A stretch of DNA of 42,545 bases, taken from contig JAFXDK010000083.1 in assembly GCA_017521805.1 (NCBI GenBank), forward strand, positions 1-42,545. The letters are read 5' to 3'. The position numbers were made by a program, and so were the translations under genes. The notes beneath the pieces were generated by a model, which saw nothing but the letters and a program-made list of their open reading frames with translations, ran no database searches and was not told the DNA's origin. This DNA is from Ruminococcus sp. Its GTDB lineage: Bacteria; Bacillota; Clostridia; Oscillospirales; Ruminococcaceae. Below are positions 16,000 through 23,326 of the stretch, in pieces (position 1 is the first letter of the stretch; the number at the start of each line of letters is the position of its first letter).

Positions 16000-17370
16000 T
16001 TATTTCACGATATCCTCATCACCAAATGGATCACCGCAGTCAGCGCAGAACTTAGGCGGATTCGTAGGGTCAGCAGGCTCCCAGCCGCACTTATCGCACT
16101 TATACTGAAGTGCACCGGCTGGCTTCGGGCTTCCGCAATTTGCGCAGAATCTTCCCTTATTTACAGAGCCGCAGGAACAAGTCCAGCCAATTTCAGAGGG
16201 CTTAGGACTACCACAGTTTGCACAGAATTTGCCTGTATTCTCGTTTCCGCAGGGGCATCTCCATGAACCTGCAGGAGCAGGCTTCGCACTGCCGCAGTCA
16301 GCACAGAATCTGCCTGTATTTGTTCTGCCGCAGGAGCAAGTCCAGCCACCAGCAGATGCCGCAGGCTGCTGTCCAGCCATATTATAAAGGCTCTGGGCAT
16401 TCATTCCGCCAAACTGCTGAGCCATATTCATACCGTATAATCCCATAGCCGCGCCGCCTGAGTTCTTAGCAGCGGCAACCATAGCATCATTCTGAGCCTC
16501 AACTGTCTTTGCAGCGGCATTGAGAGGATTGGTATTCCACGCAATATCCTCATATTTCTTGATGCGCTCCTCATCCTCCTTGGAAATGGAAACAGATCTG
16601 ATAGCAACACTTGCGATTTCAATACCACGGTTTTCAATCCATTCTTTTCTGAAAATTTCTTTCATTGTGCTTGTAATCGCAAGATTGTTCTGAGGAAGCT
16701 GGTCATATGTCAGAGTATCGGAAAGCTGTGAAAATGCAGGCTGAAGCTGAGCCATAAACTCACTGTGAAGCGTATTATCCAGCATATCCCTTGTAAATGC
16801 GGAAGAAACATTTCCGCATACATTTGTATAGAAAAGTATAGGGTCGGAAATTCTGTAGGAATATATACCATTGCAGCGAAGTCCTACAGTAAAGCTTCTT
16901 CCGAGGTCCTTATAATTAACTCTGAAAGGCACGGGGGTAGGTGTACCGAATTTGTTGTCGGTAATTTCCTTCATATTGAAGTAATATATTCTCTGGTCAT
17001 GAGCCGCGTCACCACCGAAAGAGATACGCTTGCCCATAATCTTGAAAGTTTCCTTGATGCTTGAAAAACCGCCGTCAAAGATGCTGGGTTCAGTCGACAT
17101 ATCGTATGTGTACTCACCCGCTTCAGCACAGATTTCCACAATCTGTCCCTGGTCAACGATAATCATGCACTGTCCTTCGTGTACAACGATAACACTGCCG
17201 TTAGTTATAATATTATCATTTCCCTTTGTGTTGGAAGATTTCTTTCCTGTTTTTCTGACGCCTTTCATGCAGAGAACATTAGCAGGCATTGATTCACAAC
17301 AGAAATATTCTTTCCATGTATCCGCAAGAGTTGAACCCACACCTGTAAATACCGCTTTAATAAGTCCCAT
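16000..17370 (-). CDS. SPFH-domain protein with four C-terminal zinc ribbons (YdjI/virion-core-like)
   Basis: A 456-residue protein. Residues about 1-300 are an SPFH/band 7 domain of the 'virion core protein' group (YdjI in Bacillus): GSVIVVHEGQCMIIVDQG, EPSIFDGGFSSIKETF, DNKFGTPTPVPFRV and NRGIEIASVAIRSVSISKED. An Ala/Gly/Met-rich stretch follows, then four zinc ribbons: WTCSCGRTNTGRFCADCG, WRCPCGNENTGKFCANCG, WTCSCGSVNKGRFCANCG and the longer YKCDKCGW...PPKFCADCG. There is no signal peptide. In Bacillus, YdjI helps phage-shock-type proteins localise at the membrane; a membrane-stress scaffold role here is inferred. AAAGGAG precedes ATG. The promoter at 17454-17482 overlaps the end of the ArsC-like gene, so it is transcribed independently. 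Confidence 0.88.
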   Translation of the reverse strand: MGLIKAVFTGVGSTLADTWKEYFCCESMPANVLCMKGVRKTGKKSSNTKGNDNIITNGSVIVVHEGQCMIIVDQGQIVEICAEAGEYTYDMSTEPSIFDGGFSSIKETFKIMGKRISFGGDAAHDQRIYYFNMKEITDNKFGTPTPVPFRVNYKDLGRSFTVGLRCNGIYSYRISDPILFYTNVCGNVSSAFTRDMLDNTLHSEFMAQLQPAFSQLSDTLTYDQLPQNNLAITSTMKEIFRKEWIENRGIEIASVAIRSVSISKEDEERIKKYEDIAWNTNPLNAAAKTVEAQNDAMVAAAKNSGGAAMGLYGMNMAQQFGGMNAQSLYNMAGQQPAASAGGWTCSCGRTNTGRFCADCGSAKPAPAGSWRCPCGNENTGKFCANCGSPKPSEIGWTCSCGSVNKGRFCANCGSPKPAGALQYKCDKCGWEPADPTNPPKFCADCGDPFGDEDIVK

Positions 17371-17453
17371 AATAAATACTCCTTTCGTTTCAACCTATGT
17401 TGAAAACCTATATCATTTACTGACAAAAGGGGTTCCCAAAAGCCAGTAAAACT

Positions 17454-17482
17454 ATTATAACATATTTTTAATCATTTTGCAA
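17454..17482 (-). promoter_or_regulatory. Promoter of the SPFH/zinc-ribbon gene
   Basis: Minus strand TTGCAA (17477-17482), 17 bp, TATAAT (17454-17459). The -35 box lies inside the last codons of the upstream ArsC-like gene. Confidence 0.65.
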
Positions 17483-17819
17483 GCCATTTTTCCCAAATTT
17501 CAGGAACATATCCCACAGCAGCCTTTTTTCCGCATCTTACCACAGGTGTTTTTATCAGCTGCTGGTTTTCAAACAGCTTTTCTTCGCGGTCGCTTTCCAT
17601 GAGATATTTCATCAACGTAAGGGTGTTTTTATCCTTGGCGTTTTCATTTATAAGATTGTCAATTCCGCCTACAGACTGCGCAACAGAGGTAAATTCTCCC
17701 CTGCTCATGCCCTTTTCTTTCATGTCTATGAATTGAACCTTTATATTGCGTTCCTTGAAGTATCGCTCCGCTTTTTTGGTATCAAAGCATTTCTTCACGC
17801 CGAAGATCTGTATATTCAT
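17472..17819 (-). CDS. ArsC/Spx-family thioredoxin-fold protein
   Basis: A 115-residue protein beginning MNIQIFGVKKCFDTKKAERYF, the ArsC/YffB/Spx fold with a single N-terminal Cys (KKCFDT) rather than a CxxC pair. The body (FIDMKEKGMSRGEFTSVAQ, then LMKYLMESDREEKLFENQQ and IKTPVVRCGKKAAVGY) matches arsenate-reductase-like proteins, including the cis-Pro in KTPVVR. True arsenate reduction is uncertain because many small ArsC-like proteins have other redox roles. Its ATG overlaps the stop of the GH3 beta-glucosidase (TAATG), so it is the second gene of that operon. This is an odd pairing of a sugar hydrolase with a redox protein. Confidence 0.85.
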   Translation of the reverse strand: MNIQIFGVKKCFDTKKAERYFKERNIKVQFIDMKEKGMSRGEFTSVAQSVGGIDNLINENAKDKNTLTLMKYLMESDREEKLFENQQLIKTPVVRCGKKAAVGYVPEIWEKWLAK

Positions 17820-20602
17820 TACATTTCTCCTCCCTCGGCAGGACGGCCCTCACGCTCAATTCTTTCAAAGCTGATACTTATAAGGTCAAGTCCATTCTGT
17901 GCAAAATAGAATCTCACGGCGGTAAAGTGGGAGAAGAAAGGAATCTCTTTTGTAAATGAAACGGGCTTTCCTCCCGTGCCGTTCCATGTGAACATTGCAT
18001 TTGCTGTTCCCATAGTGAATATTGTAAGTGGTATCTGTGCAAGCTCGCTCTGCTCCGAAGAAGCTGTAACCGTAACTTTGTACCAGCCGGGCTTGTTTAC
18101 TGTCAGTGCAAAGCTGAAATTCTTTCCCTTTTCGGATTTTACGCCGTTCAGGTCAAGAGTGAAGTTTTCGTCGATTTCATAGAATACAACAGGCTCATCT
18201 GAGGACATATCGTCATCGGGGCGGTTGATAATTTCAAGTGTATCACATTCGCCGATAAACCGTCTGAAAGCATTTGTTCCGAGAATAAATGAAAGTATAT
18301 TCTTTGCATTGCGCTGTATTTCACAGCGTTTCAAATCGCCGTCAGCAAGGCTTTTCAGCGTATTGTCGTTATTCTTTCCGCCGTCAGGACATACCATATA
18401 CAAGTCATTCTGAGCAATTGCCATTGCGGCAAAATCCTTTTTGTCGGGAGCGTTTCCACGTCGGTTTATATTTGCCCACCAGTCAGTCATTGTTATGCCG
18501 TCAAAGCCCCATTCATTTCGAAGGATCATTGTATTAAGGTCGTAATTTCCAGCAGTCCATACGCCGTTGAGCTTACCGTAAGTAGTCATAATACTGTCAG
18601 CATTACCCTGTTTTACGGCAATTTCAAAGCCTTTGAGATATATCTCACGCAGCGCCCTTTCAGAAGCAACCGTATCAATAAAATGGCGGTTCGTCTCCTG
18701 ATTATTGCCGCAGAAATGCTTTATAGTGCCTGTAACTCCCGATGTGTGAAGTCCACGGAGTTCAGCCGCCGCAAGTATACCTGTAAGGTACGGGTCCTCT
18801 GAGAAGTACTCGAAATTTCTGCCGTTGAGGGGGTGACGGTGGATATTCATACCCGGTCCGAGAATACACTCAACCTTGTTGACTGACATTTCAAGTCCCA
18901 TAAATTCAAAGAGGTTTTCAACGAGTTCTTTATTAAATGTTGAAGCAATCATCGTTCCGTTAGGCAGGCTGAATGCCTTAGTTCCGCAGTCAAGACGCAT
19001 ACCCGACGGTCCGTCAGCACAGCATACAGCCGGTATTCCATGTTTTGTAAGGCAGTCTGCAACTCCACCGAAAGCCGAGGCAGTGCCTGCTGTAACCTTC
19101 GGGCTTCCCATGCCCTCGCCGCGAATAATACAGGAAAGCGCCTCATCGGAAAACTGTGCAACAAATTCATTAAGGGTATTTTTTCCGTAATACACATCGG
19201 CAAGCATTATACCCTTGTCCCCTGTGTAAGCGATTTCATCAGGGAGCTGTGCCATACGTCGTGCAGGCTCATTAACCTCGCTCAGAGGAACAGGCTCAAA
19301 TCCGATTTTCACGCCCTTTTCTGTGTGCAGAGGCTTCATTCGTTCAAATTCCTCAACAGGAGCAAGTGCCTGACGGCATTTTTCAACTACTGTCGTTTCT
19401 TCAACTTCTACAGTATGTCCGTAAATCTTTTCAGCCTTTTCCACATAGAAGCTGTAATTGCCCTTTTCGAGAACCCAGCAATTTTTATAGCCTGTAACTC
19501 CGCTGTCATCGTAAGAGGCAATATCGCTGAGCCATACGTCAATTGTCAACGTCTGTGATTCATTTGGAGCAAGAGTTTTAGTCTTTTCAAAGCCGCAGAG
19601 TACCTTTTTCGGCTGTCCAAGTCTGCCCTGCGTTTTCTGAACATAAAGCATTACAACTTCTTTTCCGCTGTAATCGCCTGTATTTGTGACTTTTACTTCA
19701 TACCGCACACCTGTGCCATTTTCGTCTGTTTTGAATATAGTCTCAGCCTTTTCAGCCACAATTTCAAATGTGGTATAAGATAAGCCAAAACCAAAGGGAT
19801 AACGTATTTTTTCGGGAGCAAAAGTTTCAAAATATCGATATCCCACGTATATATCCTCAACATATCTGTTGCTGTTCAAATCACCGAAGTAATTGTGGGA
19901 GGGGTAATCCTCGATTGAATAGGCTATGGTATCGGGCAGTTTGCCTGAGGGTGAAACCTTACCTGTCAGCACGTCGGCTGTACCGACACCGCCGACCATG
20001 CCGCCCTGCCACACATAAAGGAGGGAATCTACACCTGTTTTCTCAATAAAATCAATATCAATAAGTCCGCCCACGTTGAGAAGTACAACTACTTTTTCAA
20101 ACTGAGCACGAACCTTTGTCAGCATATCCTTTTCAGCCTCAGTCAGCAGATACGAACCCTCTTCAATAGTGAAATCCTGCTCCTCCCCTGCTGTTCTGCC
20201 GATTATAACAATAGCTGTGCTACCCTTTCCAGCGGCATTTTTTACAATTTCATCATCAAGAGGCATTTCTTTTTGCGACCAAGGTTCGCCGCCCCAGCCT
20301 GTGCCTAAATCGTAGGGATTTTCACTGTCCCATTTTTTATAAATCTCCAGCAGTTCCTTGTTGAGTTTAACTCCCGCTTCAAGAAGTCCGTCGGTAATTC
20401 CCACAACTTTAGAAACGTTTACCATGCCGCCCGAACCAGTTCCGCTTTTGTAGTAGTGGAGCTGTATACGTCCGAAAACGGAAATAATCTCGTCCTTTTT
20501 CAGCGGCAAAGCGGAATTTTCATTTTTAAGCATAACAATGCCCTCAGCAACGGTTTCCGCAGCTGCTTCAAGGTATTTGTTCCAGTCAAGTATTTTTTTC
20601 AT
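17819..20602 (-). CDS. Glycoside hydrolase family 3 beta-glucosidase with swapped domain order
   Basis: A 927-residue cytoplasmic-looking enzyme without a signal peptide, likely to split beta-linked oligosaccharides after uptake. The domain order is inverted relative to most GH3 enzymes. The alpha/beta sandwich normally at the C-terminus comes first (EGIVMLKNENSALPL near 20-35, then VIIGRTAGEEQDF). A fibronectin-III-like domain follows at about 300-370 (YEVKVTNTGDYSGKEVVMLY). The TIM-barrel comes last: GIPAVCCADGPSGMRLD, LGPGMNIHRHPLNGRNFEYF, GTIKHFCGNNQE and GFDGITMTDWW, where Asp707 is the expected nucleophile. This order is known from Ruminococcus albus beta-glucosidase. A further beta domain ends the protein. 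The promoter is at 20635-20663; the RBS is GGAGAGG. It is coupled to the ArsC-like gene downstream. Confidence 0.95.
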   Translation of the reverse strand: MKKILDWNKYLEAAAETVAEGIVMLKNENSALPLKKDEIISVFGRIQLHYYKSGTGSGGMVNVSKVVGITDGLLEAGVKLNKELLEIYKKWDSENPYDLGTGWGGEPWSQKEMPLDDEIVKNAAGKGSTAIVIIGRTAGEEQDFTIEEGSYLLTEAEKDMLTKVRAQFEKVVVLLNVGGLIDIDFIEKTGVDSLLYVWQGGMVGGVGTADVLTGKVSPSGKLPDTIAYSIEDYPSHNYFGDLNSNRYVEDIYVGYRYFETFAPEKIRYPFGFGLSYTTFEIVAEKAETIFKTDENGTGVRYEVKVTNTGDYSGKEVVMLYVQKTQGRLGQPKKVLCGFEKTKTLAPNESQTLTIDVWLSDIASYDDSGVTGYKNCWVLEKGNYSFYVEKAEKIYGHTVEVEETTVVEKCRQALAPVEEFERMKPLHTEKGVKIGFEPVPLSEVNEPARRMAQLPDEIAYTGDKGIMLADVYYGKNTLNEFVAQFSDEALSCIIRGEGMGSPKVTAGTASAFGGVADCLTKHGIPAVCCADGPSGMRLDCGTKAFSLPNGTMIASTFNKELVENLFEFMGLEMSVNKVECILGPGMNIHRHPLNGRNFEYFSEDPYLTGILAAAELRGLHTSGVTGTIKHFCGNNQETNRHFIDTVASERALREIYLKGFEIAVKQGNADSIMTTYGKLNGVWTAGNYDLNTMILRNEWGFDGITMTDWWANINRRGNAPDKKDFAAMAIAQNDLYMVCPDGGKNNDNTLKSLADGDLKRCEIQRNAKNILSFILGTNAFRRFIGECDTLEIINRPDDDMSSDEPVVFYEIDENFTLDLNGVKSEKGKNFSFALTVNKPGWYKVTVTASSEQSELAQIPLTIFTMGTANAMFTWNGTGGKPVSFTKEIPFFSHFTAVRFYFAQNGLDLISISFERIEREGRPAEGGEM

Positions 20603-20634
20603 TTTACTTTCCTCTCCAAAAATATAATAATCTT

Positions 20635-20663
20635 ATTATAACAAATTTCACAAAAGAAATCAA
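20635..20663 (-). promoter_or_regulatory. Promoter of the GH3/ArsC-like operon
   Basis: Minus strand TTGATT (20658-20663), 17 bp, TATAAT (20635-20640), about 30 bp before the GH3 start. Confidence 0.7.
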
Positions 20664-20704
20664 GAGTTTTTTTAAAATTTCGGCAATAAATAAATAATAT
20701 ACCG

Positions 20705-20738
20705 CAAAAAAATGACGGTCATTATCATAATGACCGTC
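20705..20738 (-). terminator. Terminator of the VOC gene
   Basis: On the minus strand a 12-bp perfect stem, GACGGTCATTAT with ATAATGACCGTC, is followed by ATTTTTTTGC. It lies 7 bp beyond the VOC stop codon. Confidence 0.9.
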
Positions 20739-20744
20739 GCAGAA

Positions 20745-21128
20745 TCAGACTGTAATCTCTATTATATTATCTTCAATAGCTACAATACAGCTTTCATAAT
20801 ATCCGTCACCTGTTGTACGAGGACCGCTTATTACATTATATCCGTCGTTTTTCAACAGTTCTGTCAGCCTGTCAACCTCAGCTGCACTTCCAACACTAAA
20901 AGCTACATGAGCATAACCTGTTCTGTTCAGCTGTTTTTCACAATCCAACATTTCGGGTTTGTTCATCAGTTCAAGTCGTGCGCCACTCTCAAAAGTCAGA
21001 AAATATGAACGAAAATTTGTGGTTTTATTATGATAGCCACTATTTGCGGAAGCATTAAAGTATCTGACGAAGAAATCCCGTGCCGCCTCCAACTCGTTTA
21101 CATACATTGCGATATGGTCTATAAACAT
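20745..21128 (-). CDS. VOC (glyoxalase/bleomycin-resistance) family protein
   Basis: A 127-residue single-domain member of the vicinal oxygen chelate superfamily. The two beta-alpha-beta-beta-beta modules are visible: DHIAMYVNELEAARDFFVRYF with SGARLELMNKPEM, and AHVAFSVGSAAEVDRL with NIIEITV. Candidate metal ligands are His in DHIA, Glu in RLELM, His in YAHVAF and Glu in IIEIT, so a metal site is intact. AAGAGGTG precedes ATG. It has its own terminator. The substrate is unknown: lactoylglutathione lyase, methylmalonyl-CoA epimerase and resistance proteins all share this fold. At 127 residues it fits glyoxalase-like proteins in Firmicutes. Confidence 0.88.
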   Translation of the reverse strand: MFIDHIAMYVNELEAARDFFVRYFNASANSGYHNKTTNFRSYFLTFESGARLELMNKPEMLDCEKQLNRTGYAHVAFSVGSAAEVDRLTELLKNDGYNVISGPRTTGDGYYESCIVAIEDNIIEITV

Positions 21129-21162
21129 AGTTTTTTCACCTCTTACTAAAGTTGATATTACA

Positions 21163-21184
21163 GACTGCCAAAGGCAGTCCCTAC
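21163..21184 (-). repeat. REP-like palindrome related to the RAYT palindromes
   Basis: On the minus strand GTAGG is followed by GACTGCCTTTGGCAGTC (7-bp perfect stem, 3-base loop). It has the same GTAGG-plus-palindrome plan as the copies at 6055 and 6227 but a different stem. It sits between the VOC start and the uppP terminator. Confidence 0.5.
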
Positions 21185-21192
21185 GATTATAA

Positions 21193-21220
21193 AACAGCGG
21201 TCACTCAAAGGAATGACCGC
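21193..21220 (-). terminator. Terminator of uppP
   Basis: Minus strand GCGGTCATTC, a short loop, GAGTGACCGC, then TGTTTTAT. It begins 7 bp beyond the uppP stop. Confidence 0.75.
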
Positions 21221-21227
21221 CGTAACA

Positions 21228-22100
21228 TTATCTGAATATGCTGAAATATCCGATAACAAGTATACCGAGTATAATTCTGTACCAGCCGAACGCCTTGAAA
21301 TCGTGCTTTTTAATGTAGTCCATAAGGAACTTGATAACGAATATAGACACAACAAATGCAGAAATCATACCAATTGCAAGTATTCCAATCTGCTCACCAG
21401 TAAATCCGCCGTCATATTTAAGAAGCTTCAAAAGACTTGCACCGAACATTACAGGAACTGCAAGGAAGAATGTGAATTCTGCCGCAACTGTTCTTGATAC
21501 GCCTATCATAAGTGAACCAACTATTGTTGAGCCTGAACGTGATGTTCCCGGGAAAATTGCCGCTATAAGCTGAAATGCGCCGATTATAAGGGCTGTTTTA
21601 TATGTAAGCTCGCTTATGCTGTTCACCTTTGCAGATGCATTCTTGTTGCGATTCTCGATAATGATAAAAGCTATACCGAATACTATAAGAGCAATGGCAA
21701 TTACCCACGGATTATAGAATAATCTCTCAAAAACCTCATCAAAGAGAAGTCCGATAACTGCGGCTGGCAGACAAGCTACGATAACCTTGAACCACATCTG
21801 CATAATGTCCATTTTCACATAAGCTCCGAAGCCCTCTTTTTTCAGCGGCTGTGCATTATCCTTTTTGCCGAATGGAAACAGCTTTTTCCAAAAGATAATT
21901 ACAACTGCCATAATCGCTCCAAGCTGTATCACAACGTTGAACATACTGAGGAAATCCTCGTTTATCTGCGGATTATCGCTGACTTTCAGCTTCAGAAACT
22001 CATCAACGAGTATCAGATGTCCCGTACTGCTGACAGGCAGCCATTCCGTAATTCCCTCGACTACGCCGAGGATAAAAGATTTTATAAATTCCCAAATCAT
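21228..22100 (-). CDS. uppP: Undecaprenyl-diphosphatase
   Basis: Recycles the lipid carrier undecaprenyl pyrophosphate to the monophosphate for peptidoglycan and polysaccharide synthesis; it also gives bacitracin tolerance. The 290-residue integral membrane protein has about eight spans. Both BacA signatures are present: GITEWLPVSSTGHLIL at 16-31 (catalytic Glu and the SSTGH loop) and FPGTSRSG at 183-190. GGAAAGGA precedes ATG. It is a single gene with a consensus promoter at 22133-22161, which overlaps the end of the Crp/Fnr gene, and its own terminator. Confidence 0.96.
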   Translation of the reverse strand: MIWEFIKSFILGVVEGITEWLPVSSTGHLILVDEFLKLKVSDNPQINEDFLSMFNVVIQLGAIMAVVIIFWKKLFPFGKKDNAQPLKKEGFGAYVKMDIMQMWFKVIVACLPAAVIGLLFDEVFERLFYNPWVIAIALIVFGIAFIIIENRNKNASAKVNSISELTYKTALIIGAFQLIAAIFPGTSRSGSTIVGSLMIGVSRTVAAEFTFFLAVPVMFGASLLKLLKYDGGFTGEQIGILAIGMISAFVVSIFVIKFLMDYIKKHDFKAFGWYRIILGILVIGYFSIFR

Positions 22101-22132
22101 AATATTGTTTCCTTTCCAGATTAATACCTAAA

Positions 22133-22161
22133 ATTATACCATATTTTCATTTATATGTCAA
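22133..22161 (-). promoter_or_regulatory. Promoter of uppP
   Basis: Minus strand TTGACA (22156-22161), 17 bp, TATAAT (22133-22138), a perfect consensus. The -35 box lies within the last codons of the upstream Crp/Fnr-type gene, whose stop is at 22151-22153. Confidence 0.8.
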
Positions 22162-22822
22162 ATTCATTTTCATGATTCATTTGAAGCTTGAATTTTCGCT
22201 TTGATATAATAAGAACTCCCGATTTTTTCAGCTTTGCAATTTCCCTTTGCAATGCGCTGCGGTTTACGCAGAGATAGTCCGAAAGCACCGTTGTTGAAAA
22301 AGGTATCTGGGGAGTTTTTCCCTCTGCGGTCTTATCCTCAGTAATCTGCAAAAAGCTGATAAGCTTGCTTTCTATCGTCCGCTGACTGAGCACCTCCACA
22401 CGCTCACTTAAAGATACTGCCTTTTCCGTCATAAGCTCCAGCATATTCTCCACCACTCTTGAATGACACAAACAGGCATTTTCACAGCGTTTCAGCAGTT
22501 CTGAACGGCGGACATAAAGTATTTCACAATCCTTTCCTGCCACGACCTCCACGTAATTCCGCTTGGATGAAGGATAAGTAAAATATTCGCCAAAAATCCC
22601 CTGTTCTCCGAGAGTTTCAATTATTGTGCGGATTCCATTAGCGTCATAGCGTACAACATCAGCACTACCTTTCAGAATTATGCCGATTTTATCTCCTTGC
22701 TTTGAATAGTCGCTTATACAGCTGCCAACTCTGAATTTCTTCACTTCCATGTTAAAGCATTTGAACATTCTGTGGCAGTCATAATCATCAACACCATTAA
22801 AAAGTATATTATGTTCAGGCAA
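22151..22822 (-). CDS. Crp/Fnr family transcriptional regulator
   Basis: A 223-residue regulator. A cyclic-nucleotide-binding-like beta roll comes first (ISDYSKQGDKIGIILKGSAD, then GIRTIIETLGEQGIFGEYF), then a long dimer helix and a C-terminal winged helix (FSTTVLSDYLCVNRSALQRE, then IAKLKKSGVLIISKRKFKL). The frame opens to 23290, but the true start is most likely TTG at 22822, nine bases after GGAGG; the extra upstream part reads poorly and overlaps the divergent gene. Cysteines occur in GSCISD and in the cluster ENACLCHSRV, so redox or haem sensing is possible. The promoter is at 22871-22899. A perfect palindrome (22838-22853) sits just before the RBS. It is divergent from a rubrerythrin cluster, which it may control. 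Confidence 0.9.
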   Translation of the reverse strand: MPEHNILFNGVDDYDCHRMFKCFNMEVKKFRVGSCISDYSKQGDKIGIILKGSADVVRYDANGIRTIIETLGEQGIFGEYFTYPSSKRNYVEVVAGKDCEILYVRRSELLKRCENACLCHSRVVENMLELMTEKAVSLSERVEVLSQRTIESKLISFLQITEDKTAEGKTPQIPFSTTVLSDYLCVNRSALQREIAKLKKSGVLIISKRKFKLQMNHENEFDI

Positions 22823-22837
22823 AAAATTTCTCCTCCT

Positions 22838-22853
22838 TGTTGCAATTGCAACA
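22838..22853. promoter_or_regulatory. Candidate operator in the leader of the Crp/Fnr gene
   Basis: TGTTGCAATTGCAACA, a perfect 16-bp palindrome of Crp/Fnr-site type, lies between the promoter and the RBS of the regulator gene. A binding protein there would act as a roadblock, which suggests autorepression. Confidence 0.6.
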
Positions 22854-22870
22854 GATTTTTTCTGAATACT

Positions 22871-22899
22871 ATGATACAATATATTACAGAAAAGGTCAA
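22871..22899 (-). promoter_or_regulatory. Promoter of the Crp/Fnr regulator
   Basis: Minus strand TTGACC (22894-22899), 17 bp, TATCAT (22871-22876). An imperfect palindrome, GGGAAAATATTCCC (22900-22913), abuts the -35 box. Confidence 0.6.
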
Positions 22900-22968
22900 G
22901 GGAAAATATTCCCGAAAGTGAAAATTTGTACACCGAGATAATACCATGGAATAATCTCTTGTATTTTT

Positions 22969-22982
22969 TGTTACATATAACA
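22969..22982. promoter_or_regulatory. Candidate Crp/Fnr-type site before the NrdD-tail-like gene
   Basis: TGTTACATATAACA (TGTTA-N4-TAACA) lies 7 bp before the AGGAGG of the gene at 23003. Its TGTT...AACA ends match those of the palindrome at 22838-22853, so the divergent regulator could bind both. Confidence 0.4.
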
Positions 22983-23002
22983 TATTCAGGAGGTATATAT
23001 TT

Positions 23003-23266
23003 ATGAAAATCAATGTAATCGGAGGCAATATTCCTCAGCAGGAAATCGACGCTTATATCGACTACGGCAAAAATAAATATCCCGACAGAGTTATCAGGGA
23101 AATGACCGTATCTCTTGACGGCGATTACGCTAATCTTAAATTTGAATTCGCTGACGTTCCTTTTGACAGAGTTCGCCGAATCACAGGTTATCTTGTCGGC
23201 ACTCTCGACCGTTTCAACAACGGCAAACGCGCTGAGGAACGCGACAGAATCAAGCACACAGTTTAA
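23003..23266 (+). CDS. Small protein resembling the C-terminal tail of anaerobic ribonucleotide reductase
   Basis: An 87-residue protein with AGGAGG upstream of ATG. Its last part (RRITGYLVGTLDRFNNGKRA, then EERDRIKHTV) closely resembles the conserved end of class III ribonucleotide reductase NrdD (GYL...FN..K..E...R.KH). The Cys pairs that bind zinc in NrdD just before this segment are absent. The N-terminal half (MKINVIGGNIPQQEIDAYID, then MTVSLDGDYANLKFEFADV) is not part of NrdD as far as can be recognised. Similar stand-alone proteins are often labelled as reductase because of the tail. It is probably co-transcribed with the rubrerythrin 60 bp downstream. A link to anaerobic or redox control is inferred. 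Confidence 0.7.
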   Translation: MKINVIGGNIPQQEIDAYIDYGKNKYPDRVIREMTVSLDGDYANLKFEFADVPFDRVRRITGYLVGTLDRFNNGKRAEERDRIKHTV

Positions 23267-23326
23267 AACACGGTTAAAATGCTTAAACAAGCAAAAATAT
23301 AAATTTAATTTTTGGAGGTCTTTATT

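Noticed and set aside
22823-23290. N-terminal extension of the Crp/Fnr frame to 23290
   Set aside because: It overlaps the divergent gene at 23003-23266, reads unlike protein, and TTG at 22822 has an ideal RBS.
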